NCBI GenBank assembly: GCA_963691705.1
Contig: OY829539.1
Coordinates: forward strand, 64,764,327 to 64,828,326
Length of the DNA stretch: 64,000 nt
Direction: 5' to 3'
Source: Viola odorata
Lineage: Eukaryota > Streptophyta > Magnoliopsida > Malpighiales > Violaceae
The notes beneath the pieces are model-generated. The model was not told the origin of the DNA. It was given only the letters and a program-made list of their open reading frames with translations, and made no database searches. The position numbers and the translations under genes are program-made. The first letter of the stretch is position 1. Each line of letters opens with the position of its first letter. Below, in pieces: positions 1 through 11,602 of this stretch.

Positions 1-2192
1 GGCAAAGAAAAGGGCTTCGTCTGGAAATTCCTCTTTTACTGGTTCAGTATCTAGTTCTACGAGTAACCTGCTTAAATGATCTGCTACCAGATTCTCCTTG
101 CCTTTTTTATCTTTAATCTCTAGGTGGAACTCCTGAAGCAGTAAGATCCATCTAATCAACCTCGGTTTGGCTTCCTTCTTGACTAGCAAATAACGTAACG
201 CTGCATGATCAGAGTAAACAACAACTTTAGTTCCTAATAAGTATGCACGGAATTTATCTAAAGCAAAAATTATGGCAAATAATTCTTTCTCTGTTGTTGT
301 ATAATTTTTTTGTGCATCATCAAGCATGCGAGACGTATAATAGATAACGTGTGGATCACGTCCTTCCTTCTGTCCTAAAACAGCACCAACAGAATTATTA
401 GAAGCATCGCACATAATTTCGAATGGTAAATTCCAGTTTGGAGCTTTAATGATAGGAGCTGTTGTTAGTTTCTTCTGCAGTGTGTCAAAAGCAGCCTCAC
501 AATCAGAGTCAAATTTAAACTCTGTTTCCTTCTGAAGCAACCTGCAAAGTGGGGCAGCAATCTTCGAAAAATCTTTAATAAATCTTCTGTAAAATCCTGC
601 ATGCCCTAAGAAGGAACGAACTTCACGCACGTTAGTAGGATATGGCAAAGAGTCAATAACATCTATTTTAGCCTTATCTACTTCTATTCCTTTCTAAGAA
701 ACTATATGTCCTAAAATCAGACCCTGATTAACCATGAAATGACACTTCTCATAGTTTAAAACAAGGTTTGTTTCTAAGCACCGTTATAGAATTTTCTCAA
801 GATTTTCTAGGCATTCATCGAAAGAATCGCCATATACAATGAAATCGTCCATAAAGACTTCTATTCCTTTTTCTATGAATTCAGAGAAAATACTCATCAT
901 ACACCTTTGGAAAGTTGCAGGTGCATTGCACAATCCAAAGGGCATGCGTTTATACGCGAAAGTTCCAAATGGACATGTAAAAGTAGTTTTTTCTTGGTCC
1001 TCAGAAGCGACGGGTATTTGGTGAAAACCTGAATACCCGTCAAGACAGCAGTAGTGAGACTTACCTGACAGCCGTTCGAGCATTTGATCAATGAAAGGAA
1101 TAGGAAAATGATCTTTCCTAGTTGTTGAATTTAGTCTTCTGTAATCGATGCATACTCGCCATCCATTTTGTACTCGAGTTGGCACCAATTGTCCTTCAGC
1201 ATTTTCCACTACTGTCATCCCTGTCTTCTTTAGGACCACCTGTACTGGACTCACCCAAGTGTTGTCAGATATAGGATATATCACTCCAGCATTTAAAAGT
1301 TTTAATACTTCCTGTTTGACAACTTCCATCATGGGAGGATTCAATCTCCTTTGCGGTTGTCTTACTGTTTTGCAGTCTTCTTGTAGGTGGATTTTGTGTG
1401 TGCATATGGCAGCTGAAATCCCTTTTATATCTGCTATAGTCCATCCTATAGCTTTTCTGTTGTCCTTCAAGACTCTCAAGAGTCTGTCCTCTTCTAACCG
1501 AGATAGTTTGTTTGAGACAATCACTGGCAGGCCTTCTCCCTGGCCTAAGAAACAGTACTTCAAGTGACTGGGTAATGGCTTCAATATCAGGTCTGGGGCC
1601 TGTAAAACAGAAGGGACTAAAGAATTATTAGTCACAGGCAAATCTATAACTTTCAAATTAACTTCTATTAACTTGGCCAAATTATCTCGGTGAGAACGTA
1701 CTCAAGGGGATCTGTATTGTCAATTTCATAAATATCTTCATCATCCAAATCAATGACATTAATAAAATTTAGACAATGTAAATCCTCTGGATAACGCATA
1801 GCATCGTACATGTTAAAAGAAATTATTTCTCCCATGAATTCCAAAGTTAAACAGCCACCAAAGACATCTATCTTAGCTCGAGCAGTCCTTAAGAAAGGTC
1901 TGCCCAATAATATTTCAGTAGATTTGGTGGTATGTTCGTTACCCATGTCAACTATGTAGAAATCTGCAGGAAAAACAAAGTCATTGACTTGTACTAACAC
2001 ATCTTCTACAACACCTACAGGATAAATAATAGATCGATCCGCTAACTGGATTACAAGCCGTGTTTCCTTTAATTCACCAATGTTCAAGCTGTTAAAAATC
2101 GTTAAAGATAACACATTTATGCCAGCTCCCAGATCACATAAAGCCTTCTCGATCACCTGTTCTCCAATTTGGCAAGGTATCACAAATGTCCC
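1..2192 (-). pseudogene. Element C pol remnant: protease, reverse transcriptase, RNase H
   Basis: The minus strand encodes the later part of an Athila-type polyprotein. Protease (2187-1668) has the catalytic stretch CDLGAGIN. Reverse transcriptase (1680-784) has [15 protein letters not shown] and the active-site box FMDDFIVYG. From 783 to 1 the frame continues into the RT thumb and RNase H, recognised by homology to element A's MCDAS and VADHLSR blocks. At least three lesions are visible: a frameshift near 1668-1700 between protease and RT, a TAA at 784-786 and a TAG at 696-698. The apparent ATG at 2201 lies in element A's LTR and is an artefact of the insertion. The integrase is outside the window. 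The product would be an enzyme for copying the element, now inactive. Confidence 0.9.
2188..2192. repeat. Target-site duplication of element A, left copy (GTCCC)
   Basis: GTCCC directly precedes the TG start of the 5' LTR; the same five bases follow the 3' LTR at 14793-14797. A 5-bp duplication is the normal footprint of Ty3/gypsy integrase. Confidence 0.95.
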
Positions 2193-3713
2193 TGATTGCA
2201 TTGCATTTCATCATGTTTTATTGTCCATTTTCTAGTTATTTTGGACAGTAATTCTATTGATATTCCCTTTTATTTCCCACATTTGATCAGGTCTGGTTTG
2301 GAGGCTGAATGAGAAGAGTTCACGAATTTTAGAGCTGAAGCTGTTTATTCGAGTCTAGGCCTGGATCTTGGCCTAGACAAGATCGTATCTGACGCAGTGC
2401 GCTAACCAGAATCGTCTTGGCCTAGACTTCGGCCAAGACTCCTTTGCGATCAGACTGCAGCTTGGAGCGATTGAAGTATTTTTGGAGATGGACTCTCACA
2501 GCTGGCACGTAGCAGCTGTTCCGCTATTTTAGAGGGATCTGAAGACAATCTTATGTAGAATCCCGAATGGGATCTCCCTCTCTATTATTTAGCGATTTAG
2601 TTTCCATTTATGAACAATTAAATTGTAATAATCTTTTAGGATATTTTAGGAGTTTGAGTTGGATTGGGACAGGGGTTCTGATGGCTATTTTAGCTGAACA
2701 TTGTTCACCTCTGTCCGGGATCGAATCTCAACCATAGCTACGCAATCCTTCTTTCTTAGTTCACCATTGTCAAATACTTTGCTCCGAATTTATTTCGGAT
2801 ATATATTGTTTATGCAAGTTAATTTCTTTATCTTTTATCCATGAGTATGAGTAACTAAAAACCCCATTCTTGGTAAGGATGATGAGCTGAAGTTCTTAAT
2901 GCAATCGTGAGACACAATCCGTTCTTCACAATCTCTTTCTTTGTATTTATTTATTCTTGAACTTAATCCATCGCTTACTCACTAGAGCCAAGGTTTGATC
3001 ATCCTTGTTCTCTAGGAGAGAAGAGCTGTAACCAGTCTAGAAGGAGAGGGAGTACCCGCCGGCTAGACGGAGTAGGTGACTAGTCTCGAGCAGACTAGAA
3101 GAATAGGTAAAATAGGTAGAGACCAGATTGACAACCTAGGAACTTAACCTAGGTACTGTCTTCCCCTGCACCATTGAAGAGGTGAGCAACCATTCAAGAC
3201 AGCAGTCAAGCGGATAAACCCTTTAACCAGCAAGGTGTCCCTTGGCTAGGATTATCAGGAGAGGGAGTACCCGCCAGATAGTTTGAAGAGGAGGGAAGAT
3301 AGGAGGGAAAAGGAGTTCCTCCCCTCTATAGCAGTACTATGAAGAAGAGATGAACATACTTCAGTCTATGATCGATGCATAAGAACGCAAGCTCACCCAT
3401 CGCCCTTACCTGGAATTCCGTATCACAAGACTTTTTCCCAATCTAGCCCGCAGTCTTGGCCTAGACTTCGGCCAATACTATTTTATATTTTAAACTGTTT
3501 TCATTATTCTCTGTTTTGTCTTTAGTTTCATATATCACCCAACCAAAACTCAGTGACGAGGAAGTCAACTCAAGAACTACCTTTCCTAGAGGTCTCTGTG
3601 GACGATCCTCTTACCATCATCTACAAACCATTGTAGACAGTGATAAGTTGTATTTCTACCCCCAATTCCATACTTATTTCACTCTTATATTTGACGTGTT
3701 CGACGCGCGGTCA
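2193..3713 (+). repeat. 5' LTR of element A (1521 bp)
   Basis: It begins TGATTGCATT and ends CGCGCGGTCA, and matches 13272-14792 except at two bases. It holds three of the element's 26-bp palindromic modules (2353-2378, 2414-2439, 3453-3478). An 18-bp direct repeat, GGAGAGGGAGTACCCGCC, lies at 3043-3060 and 3258-3275. A block around 2835-2860 (TTTATCCATGAGTATGAGTA) is also found in element B's LTR. No clear TATA box was seen. Confidence 0.95.
2353..2439 (+). repeat. Two palindromic modules of element A in the 5' LTR
   Basis: Modules at 2353-2378 and 2414-2439 each have two GGCC centres exactly 12 bp apart, flanked by GTCT on the left and AGAC on the right. The second is GTCTTGGCC, 8 bp, GGCCAAGAC. 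A third LTR copy is at 3453-3478. The 3' LTR repeats them at 13432-13457, 13493-13518 and 14532-14557. Confidence 0.85.
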
Positions 3714-3718
3714 AATTT

Positions 3719-3738
3719 TGGCGCCGTTGCCGGGGATC
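3719..3738 (+). other. Primer-binding site of element A, complementary to tRNA-Asp(GTC)
   Basis: TGGCGCCGTTGCCGGGGATC begins 5 bp after the 5' LTR. It is the reverse complement of the 3' end, including CCA, of plant tRNA-Asp(GTC) as I know it from established sequence. This primer is typical of Athila/Tat elements. Confidence 0.92.
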
Positions 3739-3782
3739 TCTAACGGTATTTGTAGTTTTTGTTTTATTTTATTTTATGACAG

Positions 3783-6700
3783 TTGATGACCAGGTCCTCA
3801 AGTAGAGAACAAGATTTGCTACCTATCAATCCCAACCTCACTAGGACCGAAGCACAGCTGAGAAGGCAAGCTCGACTAAGGGCAGCCCAAGAAGAAAGTG
3901 AATCGGAAAGTTCCAACTCCGAATCAGAACATAGTCTAGACCACGGTCTTGGCCTAGATTCAGACCAAGACATGGCTGACCAGCAACCAGAACCAACAAT
4001 GAGGGAGCTGAATAAAACAGCTGAGCAGGAAACCTTTTCCTGCATCAATCTCCCTCCAGTGACCAATGATTGGTCTATAAAGACCAACATGGTGGCCAAC
4101 CTCCCCAAGTTTTACGGCCATTCCAACGAAAATCCATTCAAGCACTTAAGAAACTTACATGTTCAGTGCGACATCATGAAACCCACTATTGTAACCATGG
4201 AGAGGGCGAAGCTGAAGGCCTTTCCAAGCTCTCTAGAAGGGGGAGCTCAGAACTGGTTCTACAGTCTGCCTCATAATACCATCAACACATGGGCGGAGAT
4301 GTCCACCATGTTCCTCAACAAGTACTGGAATGCCACGAAGGCTGGCATAGCTAGGAAAGATATGGCCGCGATACAACCAAGAAGCGGAGAAAGCTTCTCC
4401 GAGTATCATCAAAGGTTCAGAGATTTGCAAGAAGTCTGCCCCACTCATGGCGTAGCAGACAACACTATGATACAGTATTTCTATGATGGAATGCTTCCAA
4501 GTTGCAAAGAAAAAGTAGATTCAGCCGCAAGTGGAGCATTGCAAGACTTGACAGTCACAAGAGCAAAGATGTTGCTCCAAACATTGGCAGACAACTGCCA
4601 AAATAATACCATTTCGGATAGAAATGCTCCTCCTTCTTCTCTAAATTCGATTAATGTTGAACAAAAATTAAATGATTTAACCGATATGATTAAAACCATT
4701 TCTGTTAATATTTCAGGGTCAATGACTTCAGGAAATCAAGAGCAAATAGCCACGGTATGTGGGATATGCCAGCAACAAGACCATCAGACCAACAACTGTT
4801 ATATGGTCCAGCACCCAGAAGAGATAATTCAGGTTAACGCCGCATATCCACAGAACCAAGGTAGCATGCTAAACTATCCTCAAGGAAGCAACCAATATGC
4901 ATGGAGATCACACCCAAACTTCAGATGGAAAGACCCAGTCCCTCCAAATCAGAATCAAGGTGTACCCCAGCAGCAACAACAACCTCCTATCAACTTCCAA
5001 CATTTCGTGCCGCGGCCCCCAAATCAGAATCTTGGCCCGAATCTAGGCCAAGCTCCAAGCCAACCCCCTTTACCTCAACTACCACCTGCCCCTAGGCCTT
5101 TGCAGCTTACTGGCCCTTCAGTAGAGGACACGCTCAAGCAACTGATGGAGCTGCAGAAAAATCACATGCAATCCACACAGACCAGCTTGGCGGAGCTACA
5201 AAAGCAAATCACTCAAATAGCAAATCAAGGGAAGTTACCACCAACCACAGTAAATAATCCAGCCCATAATGTGAGTGCTATAAGTTTGAGGAGTGGAGTG
5301 GTGTTGCCAGAAAGGAAAGGAGCGAAGACAGATGAGGAAATGAAGAAAACCATTTCGGACGATGTGGAGGAGGATGAGGAAGAGGAAGAAGAAGCTGAAG
5401 TAGAAGTAGTCTCGACCAAGACTCCGGCCAAGACTACCGTTACCGCAGAACCAGAGAAAAAAGAGCCTGTCTTGGCCAAGCCACAGGTCAAGCCCGACCA
5501 TAAGGAGGAGGTTATAGAAATCATTCCACCATTTCCCCCGAGATCTTCAAAAGAAAAAAGACAAGATGAAATGAGGGATTTCATGACTGTTTTTGGAAAA
5601 ATAGCCGTGAATATTCCAATGTTGGATTTAATTGCAAAAGTCCCTTCTTATGCTAAATTCCTTAAAGAATTGTGCACTAATAAAAAGAAAATTGCAGGTG
5701 TAGAAAGGGTAAATTTATCCAACAACGTTTCAGCAGTACAACAACTCCCAGAGAAGTGCAAGGATCAAGGAACCTTCACAATTCCATGCCAAATAGGGAA
5801 CAAGATCATTGAGAAAGCCCTTTGTGATTTAGGGGCTGGTATCAATGTAATGTCTCTAAGTGAATTCGAGACCTTGAAGATTGGAACCATGAAGGAGACT
5901 GACTTGGTGATACAGTTAGCTGATCGAACAATCATCCGACCTAAAGGTGTAGTTACTGATGTCCTGGTAATGGTAAACGATTTTATCTATCCAGTTGACT
6001 TTTATATAGTTGAGATGAATGTTCAATTGCCATCTTGTACCACTGACATTTTGTTAGGAAGACCTTTCCTAAGGACCTCAAAAGCGAAGATAGATTGCTT
6101 CGAAGGAAGCATTATTCTTGAATTTTGTGGAAGAACAATTAAGTTCAGCATTTCGGATGCCCTAAAGCATCCAAACGATTTACATTGTGTTAGTTTTTTG
6201 GATATTTTAGATCCAATTACAGAAGAAATAGCTGACATTTATCATAACGATCCCCTTGAGTATGTTTTGACCAGGGGAATTTCCACTCAAACACTGCCAG
6301 AGCTAGAAGACCGCACTGGAGATCAGGAGGAACTCCAACAAATGGTGGACAGTTTGGCCGAACAAGAAGAAGAAGACTTAGTCTTGGCCTCGATCTTGGC
6401 AAAGACGCCGGCCAAGACTGCCAACAAAAGAAGAAAAGTAGTTAATTGTCAATATCTGCAATCAACGAGTCCGAAATTCTTACCTTCTGTTGTGCAGGCA
6501 CCACAGTTAGAATTGAAATCCCTACCAGGTCACTTGAAATACGCCTATCTAGGCCTAGATGACACACTACCCGTCATAATTTCAGCCAAGCTATCAAGAG
6601 TGGAAGAAGATAAATTGATAGCTGTCTTGAAGGAACACAAGGAGGCGATTGGCTGGACGATGGCAGACATCAAGGGGATATCATCTAACATCTGTACCCA

Positions 6701-9440
6701 CAAAATACATGTGGAAGAGGATAAGAAACCCATTCGGCAACCCCAGAGGAGATTAAACCCTCCTATGATGGAAGTTGTTAAGAAAGAAATAATTAAGTTG
6801 TTAGATTCGGGTGTTATTTATCCTATCTCAGATAGTAATTGGGTATCTCCTGTGCAGGTAGTCCCTAAGAAGACTGGAACAACAGTGATCGAAGGAGAAG
6901 ATGGCGCTCAAAGAACAGCCAGAATTCAAAACGGATGGAGGGTATGTATTGACTACCGAAGGCTGAATCAAGTCACTCGGAAGGACCACTTCCCGCTGCC
7001 TTTCATCGATCAAATGGTAGAGAGGCTTACTGGAAAGTCTCACTACTGTTTCCTAGATGGATACTCGGGGTTTCACCAAATCCCCGTTGCTCCCGAAGAT
7101 CAACAAAAGACAACGTTCACTTGTCCATTTGGAACGTTTGCCTATAGGCGCATGCCGTTTGGGCTTTGTAATGCGCCAGCCACCTTTCAAAGGTGCATGG
7201 TAAGCATATTTTCTGAGTATGTAGAGAGAAGTATCGAAGTGTTTATGGACGACTTTACCGTGTATGGTAATGACTTCGATCAATGCTTACATAACTTAGA
7301 AAATATTTTAAAAAGATGTGTTGATACATGTTTAGTTTTAAACTTTGAAAAGTGCCATTTTATGGTAGATCAAGGGATTGTCCTTGGACATGTAGTCTCT
7401 AAGAAAGGCATTGAGGTTGATCAAGCCAAAATTGACATTATCAAGAACTTGCCTTACCCCTCATGCTTGCGTGAGGTTCGTAGTTTTCTTGGTCATGCAG
7501 GTTTCTACCGTAGGTTCATTAAGGACTTCTCAAAGGTGGCTGAACCAATGTGCAAGTTACTACAAAAAGAGGTGGAGTTCGACTTCAATGAAGCATGCAA
7601 GAAGTCCTTCGAAGAGCTGAAGGAACGACTGACCACAGCACCAATCATCCAACCACCAGATTGGAGCTTGCCGTTCGAGCTGATGTGCGACGCAAGTGAT
7701 GCTGCTGTTGGCGCGGTTCTTGGCCAAAAGAAAGGGAAAGACCCCCACGTCGTCTACTATGCATCGAAGATGCTAGATGATGCCCAACGGAATTATACCA
7801 CAACTGAAAAAGAACTCTTTGCAATAGTTTTTGCCCTGGAAAAATTTAGATCTTATTTATTGGGCACTAAAATTATTGTATTTTCAGATCATTCCGCATT
7901 GAAATATCTTTTGGTTAAGCATGATGCTAAACCAAGATTAATCCGTTGGATTCTTCTTATGCAGGAGCACAATCTGGAAATTAAGGACAAGAGTGGAAGG
8001 GAAAATCTTGTAGCAGATCATCTAAGCCGTTGCCTAGCAAAGGGAGACACAAACGAGATCAAAGCAGAATTTCCAGATGAGAAGCTGTTTTCTGTCGCAC
8101 TGTCTAGCCCGGAGTCTAAGCCTAGACTCCAGCCAAACCCGCGACCATGGTACGCTGAAATAGCGAATTACCTAGCAACAGGTAAATACTATGGTGACAT
8201 GACTACCTATGAGAAGGTAAAGGTCAAGCATGACAGTAAGTATTATGTTTGGGATGATCCATATTTATGGAAGATAGGGTCCGATCAATTGCTAAGGAGA
8301 TGTATACCTAAGGATGAAACCAAGTCTATACTAGAATTCTGTCACTCCAAAGCATGCGGAGGCCATTTTGGAGCTAGAAGGACAGCCCTAAAAATCTTAG
8401 AGGCTGGTTTTTATTGGCCGACAATTTTTCTGGATAGTGCCCTATTTTGTAAAACTTGTCCGGCTTGCCAAAAAGTAGGAAACATTAGTTCCCGAAATGA
8501 AATGCCTATGAATTTTATTCTTTCTTGTGAAATATTTGATATATGGGGCATAGACTTTATGGGACCTTTTCCCACTTCTTTTGGCAACAGATATATTCTC
8601 TTAGCTGTGGATTATGTATCAAAATGGATAGAGGCGAAAGCCACTAAAAATGATGATGCTAGAACTGTTATTTCCTTTATTAAATCTAATATCTTAAACA
8701 GATTTGGGATTCCTCGAGGGATCATTAGTGATCGAGGAACCCACTTCTGCAACAAGATTTTATCTTCTCTTTTCAGGAAATATGGCATCACACATAGGGT
8801 ATCCACAGCCTACCACCCTCAGACAAACGGCCAAGCCGAAGTGTCAAATAGAGAGGTGAAGTCAGTCTTGGCCAAGACAGTAGGCCTAGACAGACGCGAT
8901 TGGAGCCAGCGGTTAGATGACGCGTTGTGGGCCTATAGAACGGCTTACAAAGGACCAATCGGGATGACACCGTACAAGCTAGTTTACGGGAAGACATGTC
9001 ACTTGCCAGTAGGATTGCAACACAAAGCGTATTGGGCAATACGAAAATGCAACCTAAGTTATGATGAGGCCGGCCAAGAAAGAAAATTACAACTCCACGA
9101 GCTAGAGGAGTTGAGGGACCTAGCCTATGACAATCAGTTGATTGTCAAGGTCAGAATGAAAGCTTACCACGACAAGAGAATTATTGGAAAACCTCTCCAC
9201 ACAGGGGAGAAAGTTCTTCTTTATAATTCCCGTTTTAAATTATTTCCTGGAAAATTACAAACTCGTTGGGAAGGCCCTTTTGTTGTTACTAACATTTACC
9301 CACATGGTGCAGTAGATATTAGGAATGAGAAAACAGGTGCCGAGCTCAAGGTGAACGGGCAGAGAGTGAAACCGTTCTTCGAGAATTTTCAGGAAGATAA
9401 AGTTTCAGAAAAGGTGGACGAGCCGCCTCAAAACAACTGA
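3783..9440 (+). CDS. Element A gag-pol polyprotein (Athila-type, 1885 aa, intact)
   Basis: A single frame encodes all the enzymes needed for retrotransposition in virus-like particles. The retrotransposon gag domain covers about residues 90-270. A CCHC zinc knuckle (CX2CX4HX4C) is at 326-339. The middle is rich in Pro, Gln and Glu. Protease has D682 in CDLGAGIN. Reverse transcriptase has [11 protein letters not shown] and the FMDD box at 1154-1157. RNase H has D1303 in MCDAS. Integrase has an H1521/H1528/C1559/C1562 zinc finger and the D1591, D1650, E1686 triad, with 35 residues between the last two as expected. No stop or frameshift is present. The ATG follows the primer site by 45 bp, and the start MMTRSS matches the MTRSS start in element C. 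The palindromic motif of the element lies at several places in this frame, giving AKTPAKT-like or LGLD-like peptides according to frame. Confidence 0.96.
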   Translation: MMTRSSSREQDLLPINPNLTRTEAQLRRQARLRAAQEESESESSNSESEHSLDHGLGLDSDQDMADQQPEPTMRELNKTAEQETFSCINLPPVTNDWSIKTNMVANLPKFYGHSNENPFKHLRNLHVQCDIMKPTIVTMERAKLKAFPSSLEGGAQNWFYSLPHNTINTWAEMSTMFLNKYWNATKAGIARKDMAAIQPRSGESFSEYHQRFRDLQEVCPTHGVADNTMIQYFYDGMLPSCKEKVDSAASGALQDLTVTRAKMLLQTLADNCQNNTISDRNAPPSSLNSINVEQKLNDLTDMIKTISVNISGSMTSGNQEQIATVCGICQQQDHQTNNCYMVQHPEEIIQVNAAYPQNQGSMLNYPQGSNQYAWRSHPNFRWKDPVPPNQNQGVPQQQQQPPINFQHFVPRPPNQNLGPNLGQAPSQPPLPQLPPAPRPLQLTGPSVEDTLKQLMELQKNHMQSTQTSLAELQKQITQIANQGKLPPTTVNNPAHNVSAISLRSGVVLPERKGAKTDEEMKKTISDDVEEDEEEEEEAEVEVVSTKTPAKTTVTAEPEKKEPVLAKPQVKPDHKEEVIEIIPPFPPRSSKEKRQDEMRDFMTVFGKIAVNIPMLDLIAKVPSYAKFLKELCTNKKKIAGVERVNLSNNVSAVQQLPEKCKDQGTFTIPCQIGNKIIEKALCDLGAGINVMSLSEFETLKIGTMKETDLVIQLADRTIIRPKGVVTDVLVMVNDFIYPVDFYIVEMNVQLPSCTTDILLGRPFLRTSKAKIDCFEGSIILEFCGRTIKFSISDALKHPNDLHCVSFLDILDPITEEIADIYHNDPLEYVLTRGISTQTLPELEDRTGDQEELQQMVDSLAEQEEEDLVLASILAKTPAKTANKRRKVVNCQYLQSTSPKFLPSVVQAPQLELKSLPGHLKYAYLGLDDTLPVIISAKLSRVEEDKLIAVLKEHKEAIGWTMADIKGISSNICTHKIHVEEDKKPIRQPQRRLNPPMMEVVKKEIIKLLDSGVIYPISDSNWVSPVQVVPKKTGTTVIEGEDGAQRTARIQNGWRVCIDYRRLNQVTRKDHFPLPFIDQMVERLTGKSHYCFLDGYSGFHQIPVAPEDQQKTTFTCPFGTFAYRRMPFGLCNAPATFQRCMVSIFSEYVERSIEVFMDDFTVYGNDFDQCLHNLENILKRCVDTCLVLNFEKCHFMVDQGIVLGHVVSKKGIEVDQAKIDIIKNLPYPSCLREVRSFLGHAGFYRRFIKDFSKVAEPMCKLLQKEVEFDFNEACKKSFEELKERLTTAPIIQPPDWSLPFELMCDASDAAVGAVLGQKKGKDPHVVYYASKMLDDAQRNYTTTEKELFAIVFALEKFRSYLLGTKIIVFSDHSALKYLLVKHDAKPRLIRWILLMQEHNLEIKDKSGRENLVADHLSRCLAKGDTNEIKAEFPDEKLFSVALSSPESKPRLQPNPRPWYAEIANYLATGKYYGDMTTYEKVKVKHDSKYYVWDDPYLWKIGSDQLLRRCIPKDETKSILEFCHSKACGGHFGARRTALKILEAGFYWPTIFLDSALFCKTCPACQKVGNISSRNEMPMNFILSCEIFDIWGIDFMGPFPTSFGNRYILLAVDYVSKWIEAKATKNDDARTVISFIKSNILNRFGIPRGIISDRGTHFCNKILSSLFRKYGITHRVSTAYHPQTNGQAEVSNREVKSVLAKTVGLDRRDWSQRLDDALWAYRTAYKGPIGMTPYKLVYGKTCHLPVGLQHKAYWAIRKCNLSYDEAGQERKLQLHELEELRDLAYDNQLIVKVRMKAYHDKRIIGKPLHTGEKVLLYNSRFKLFPGKLQTRWEGPFVVTNIYPHGAVDIRNEKTGAELKVNGQRVKPFFENFQEDKVSEKVDEPPQNN

Positions 9441-9967
9441 AGAAAAATCGAGAGTCAAGCCTAGGACTTAAAATAAGGGAGCTGCAAGGGAGGCAACCCT
9501 TGTGTCTTTTAAAATTTTAGGATGTAAATATTTGTTTTTGCCACATTTAATTTCCCAGTATTTTTCGTTTTTGTGCAGGAAATTAAGTGTGGGGAAATTG
9601 AAGTAGTCGTGGCCGAGATCTTGGCCAAGACTGAGAGCTAGACTGCCTAGCGTGTGAAGAGCCTCTTTTAAATAGTGGGACACGTGTCAGCTCGGCCTAA
9701 TTAAGTCATTTAATTGCTTTTGGAACGGACAGCTCCAAAAATCAATTAAATTGAATTAATTAGGCAGCGTGGGAATTAAAACCACCACCTCTGCATATTC
9801 TCTCCCACTCTGACACGATCTTCCCACGACCAATACAAATTAAACCTCTCCCACCTGAGCTAAAAGCATAAAACCTTTCTCCTTCTTCTTCCCCAATCAA
9901 AATCGCACAGTACGCGAAGAATCCAAACATCCGAAAATCCTTTCATCTTCTTCTCCCTCTCTCGACA
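9441..9967 (+). promoter_or_regulatory. Spacer between gag-pol and the second gene; possible internal promoter
   Basis: This 527-bp noncoding stretch contains a PPT-like copy TAAGTGTGGGGA (9584-9595), a palindromic module (9606-9631), a TATA-like TTTAAATAG near 9668 and a perfect G-box palindrome GACACGTGTC (9679-9688). A pyrimidine-rich leader (9865-9965) precedes the ATG at 9968. These are features of a plant promoter and 5' leader, so the second gene may have its own transcript. That is an inference; splicing from the LTR transcript is equally possible. Confidence 0.4.
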
Positions 9968-11602
9968 ATGACTGCACCCAGCCGTCCTTCACCTTCCCAA
10001 ATCCCTGAGGAAAGTGACGACCTCCACGGAGCTCAACCGACTGCCATTCCGACCAGTTCCCTCTCCGCCGCGAGACGGTTGCTAAACGCACTGGAAGACG
10101 ACGATTCCATGTCCTCCGAAGACGATTTACCCGAGGAATCAGAGGAAAGTATCCAGGGAGCCGTCCGAGCTGTGGTCGTTTCTGATGAGGACTCCGATGA
10201 AGTCCCTCTCGCAAAGAGGATGAAGACCTCTGCCCCGCCGACGACTGGAGACAGAGAAGCCCGACGAGCCAGCAGGCATGCAAAGAAGATGGCAGCTGCC
10301 GGAGCCTCTAACCCAGCTCCGACCACCGCTGCAAAGAAGAAACCCACTCCCGCTGCTGCCGTTGGCGACACCATTACCACACCACCACCGCCACCTCCGG
10401 CGAAGAAGAAATCAGCCACTGCGCCGCCCAAGAAGTCTGGGCGAGTCAAGCAGGTGGCTCACAAAAAGACACCGACTAAGAAGCCGGCGAAAACCCCAAT
10501 TGCAGCTCAGACTCCACCTCCGCCGAACCCTAATTCAGGCAAGACCACTGCCGCTCCTTCCACTGCCAAGAGCAAAGGGAAACAGAAGGCGGTCGTGGAG
10601 GATTCTGAGGAGGACGACCAAGATGATTTAGTCTTGGCCAAAACTGCGGCCAAGACTCCTAAGGTACGATCTCTTCCTCCTCTGCACACACTCAAGGGGT
10701 GGTTAACATTTGATACCCCTGACCATAAATTTAAGTTGCGTAATATGCATGCCTGTGATATTCCTGCTTATGCTCGTTTGGAGTTTGATTTCTTGGATGA
10801 GATGGCTTTAGGGAATAAAATTAGGGAATACGTGTATGCTCTTGGTTGGGTACCTTTTATGTCTCTTGAGTGTGATGCTTATGTTGAGTTGTGTCTTGAG
10901 TTTCACACAACCTTTTGGTTTGATGAACCTGCCTTGTATGTGAGGGGTAGAGACAAACCTGATTTTGCAGCCCCCGAAATAGTTAATTTTAGGTTGTGTG
11001 GCAAATGGAGTCACTTGTCTGTGAATGAATTTAATGCTTTGCTTGGATTTGCCCACAGTGATGAGGCTATATTTGATTATCCCACTGATTGGGATAATAA
11101 TGTAGCTTTTAGGGAAATTACGGGTGACCAAAATGCAAAATTTGATAGGAATTCTAAGGCACATGCCATACTAAACCCTGCGCTTAGGATGCTCCATAGG
11201 GTTTTGTCTATCAACCTCTCGGGGAAGACAATGGTCTCTGGAAATTTAGCCAAGTCTGAATTGTTTCTGTTGTGGTGCATTTTGCACAAGAAAAAGGTCA
11301 ACTTAGGCTTGTATTTGGTTGAAGTGTTGCATGCCCGTGAGTCCAAAACAAAACTGATCTTTGGTTCTTTGATAACTTGGCTTGCTATGCAAACTGCTAG
11401 TTTAGATCCTATTGCTTCTGATTTACATTCATGGTGTTCCCCGAAAATCCTTGGTTTTAGATCCTTCGACCAAATGGGACATTTCCATTTGGAAGGAGAG
11501 TTTGTTGCATGTAATACAGGATTTACGCCGGTTTCGGAGCACATTTTCTCGAAGAAGAATGGAGGGAAGTACAAGCTACGACCCATTATCATTCCAGGAT
11601 AA
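9968..11602 (+). CDS. Element A second gene, in the env-like position (544 aa, ends at an in-frame TAA)
   Basis: The frame lies between pol and the 3' LTR, where Athila elements carry their extra 'env-like' gene. Residues 1-240 are low-complexity: an acidic Ser/Glu stretch, then a Lys/Pro/Ala-rich part (KKKSATAPPKKSGRVKQ, TPTKKPAKTP) that looks like a histone-H1 tail and would bind nucleic acid or act as a nuclear signal. Residues about 240-530 form a folded domain that resembles the 'putative plant transposon protein' family found in such genes; I recognise the style and no catalytic motif. No signal peptide or clear membrane segment was seen, so an envelope role is not supported. The N-terminal part is GC-rich and the folded domain AT-rich, which suggests a mosaic origin. 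The frame continues open past the TAA (next entry). Confidence 0.75.
   Translation: MTAPSRPSPSQIPEESDDLHGAQPTAIPTSSLSAARRLLNALEDDDSMSSEDDLPEESEESIQGAVRAVVVSDEDSDEVPLAKRMKTSAPPTTGDREARRASRHAKKMAAAGASNPAPTTAAKKKPTPAAAVGDTITTPPPPPPAKKKSATAPPKKSGRVKQVAHKKTPTKKPAKTPIAAQTPPPPNPNSGKTTAAPSTAKSKGKQKAVVEDSEEDDQDDLVLAKTAAKTPKVRSLPPLHTLKGWLTFDTPDHKFKLRNMHACDIPAYARLEFDFLDEMALGNKIREYVYALGWVPFMSLECDAYVELCLEFHTTFWFDEPALYVRGRDKPDFAAPEIVNFRLCGKWSHLSVNEFNALLGFAHSDEAIFDYPTDWDNNVAFREITGDQNAKFDRNSKAHAILNPALRMLHRVLSINLSGKTMVSGNLAKSELFLLWCILHKKKVNLGLYLVEVLHARESKTKLIFGSLITWLAMQTASLDPIASDLHSWCSPKILGFRSFDQMGHFHLEGEFVACNTGFTPVSEHIFSKKNGGKYKLRPIIIPG

Noticed and set aside
839..1567. Plus-strand frames over 839-1024 and 1148-1567
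   Set aside because: They lie opposite the element C reverse transcriptase, whose motifs are clear on the minus strand; these are shadow frames.
10033..10449. Minus-strand 138-codon frame rich in Gly/Ala
   Set aside because: It is the shadow of the Lys/Pro/Ala-rich start of element A's second gene.
9968..11602. Calling the second gene of element A a true envelope gene
   Set aside because: No signal peptide, no convincing transmembrane helix and a basic, nuclear-type tail; only its position is env-like.
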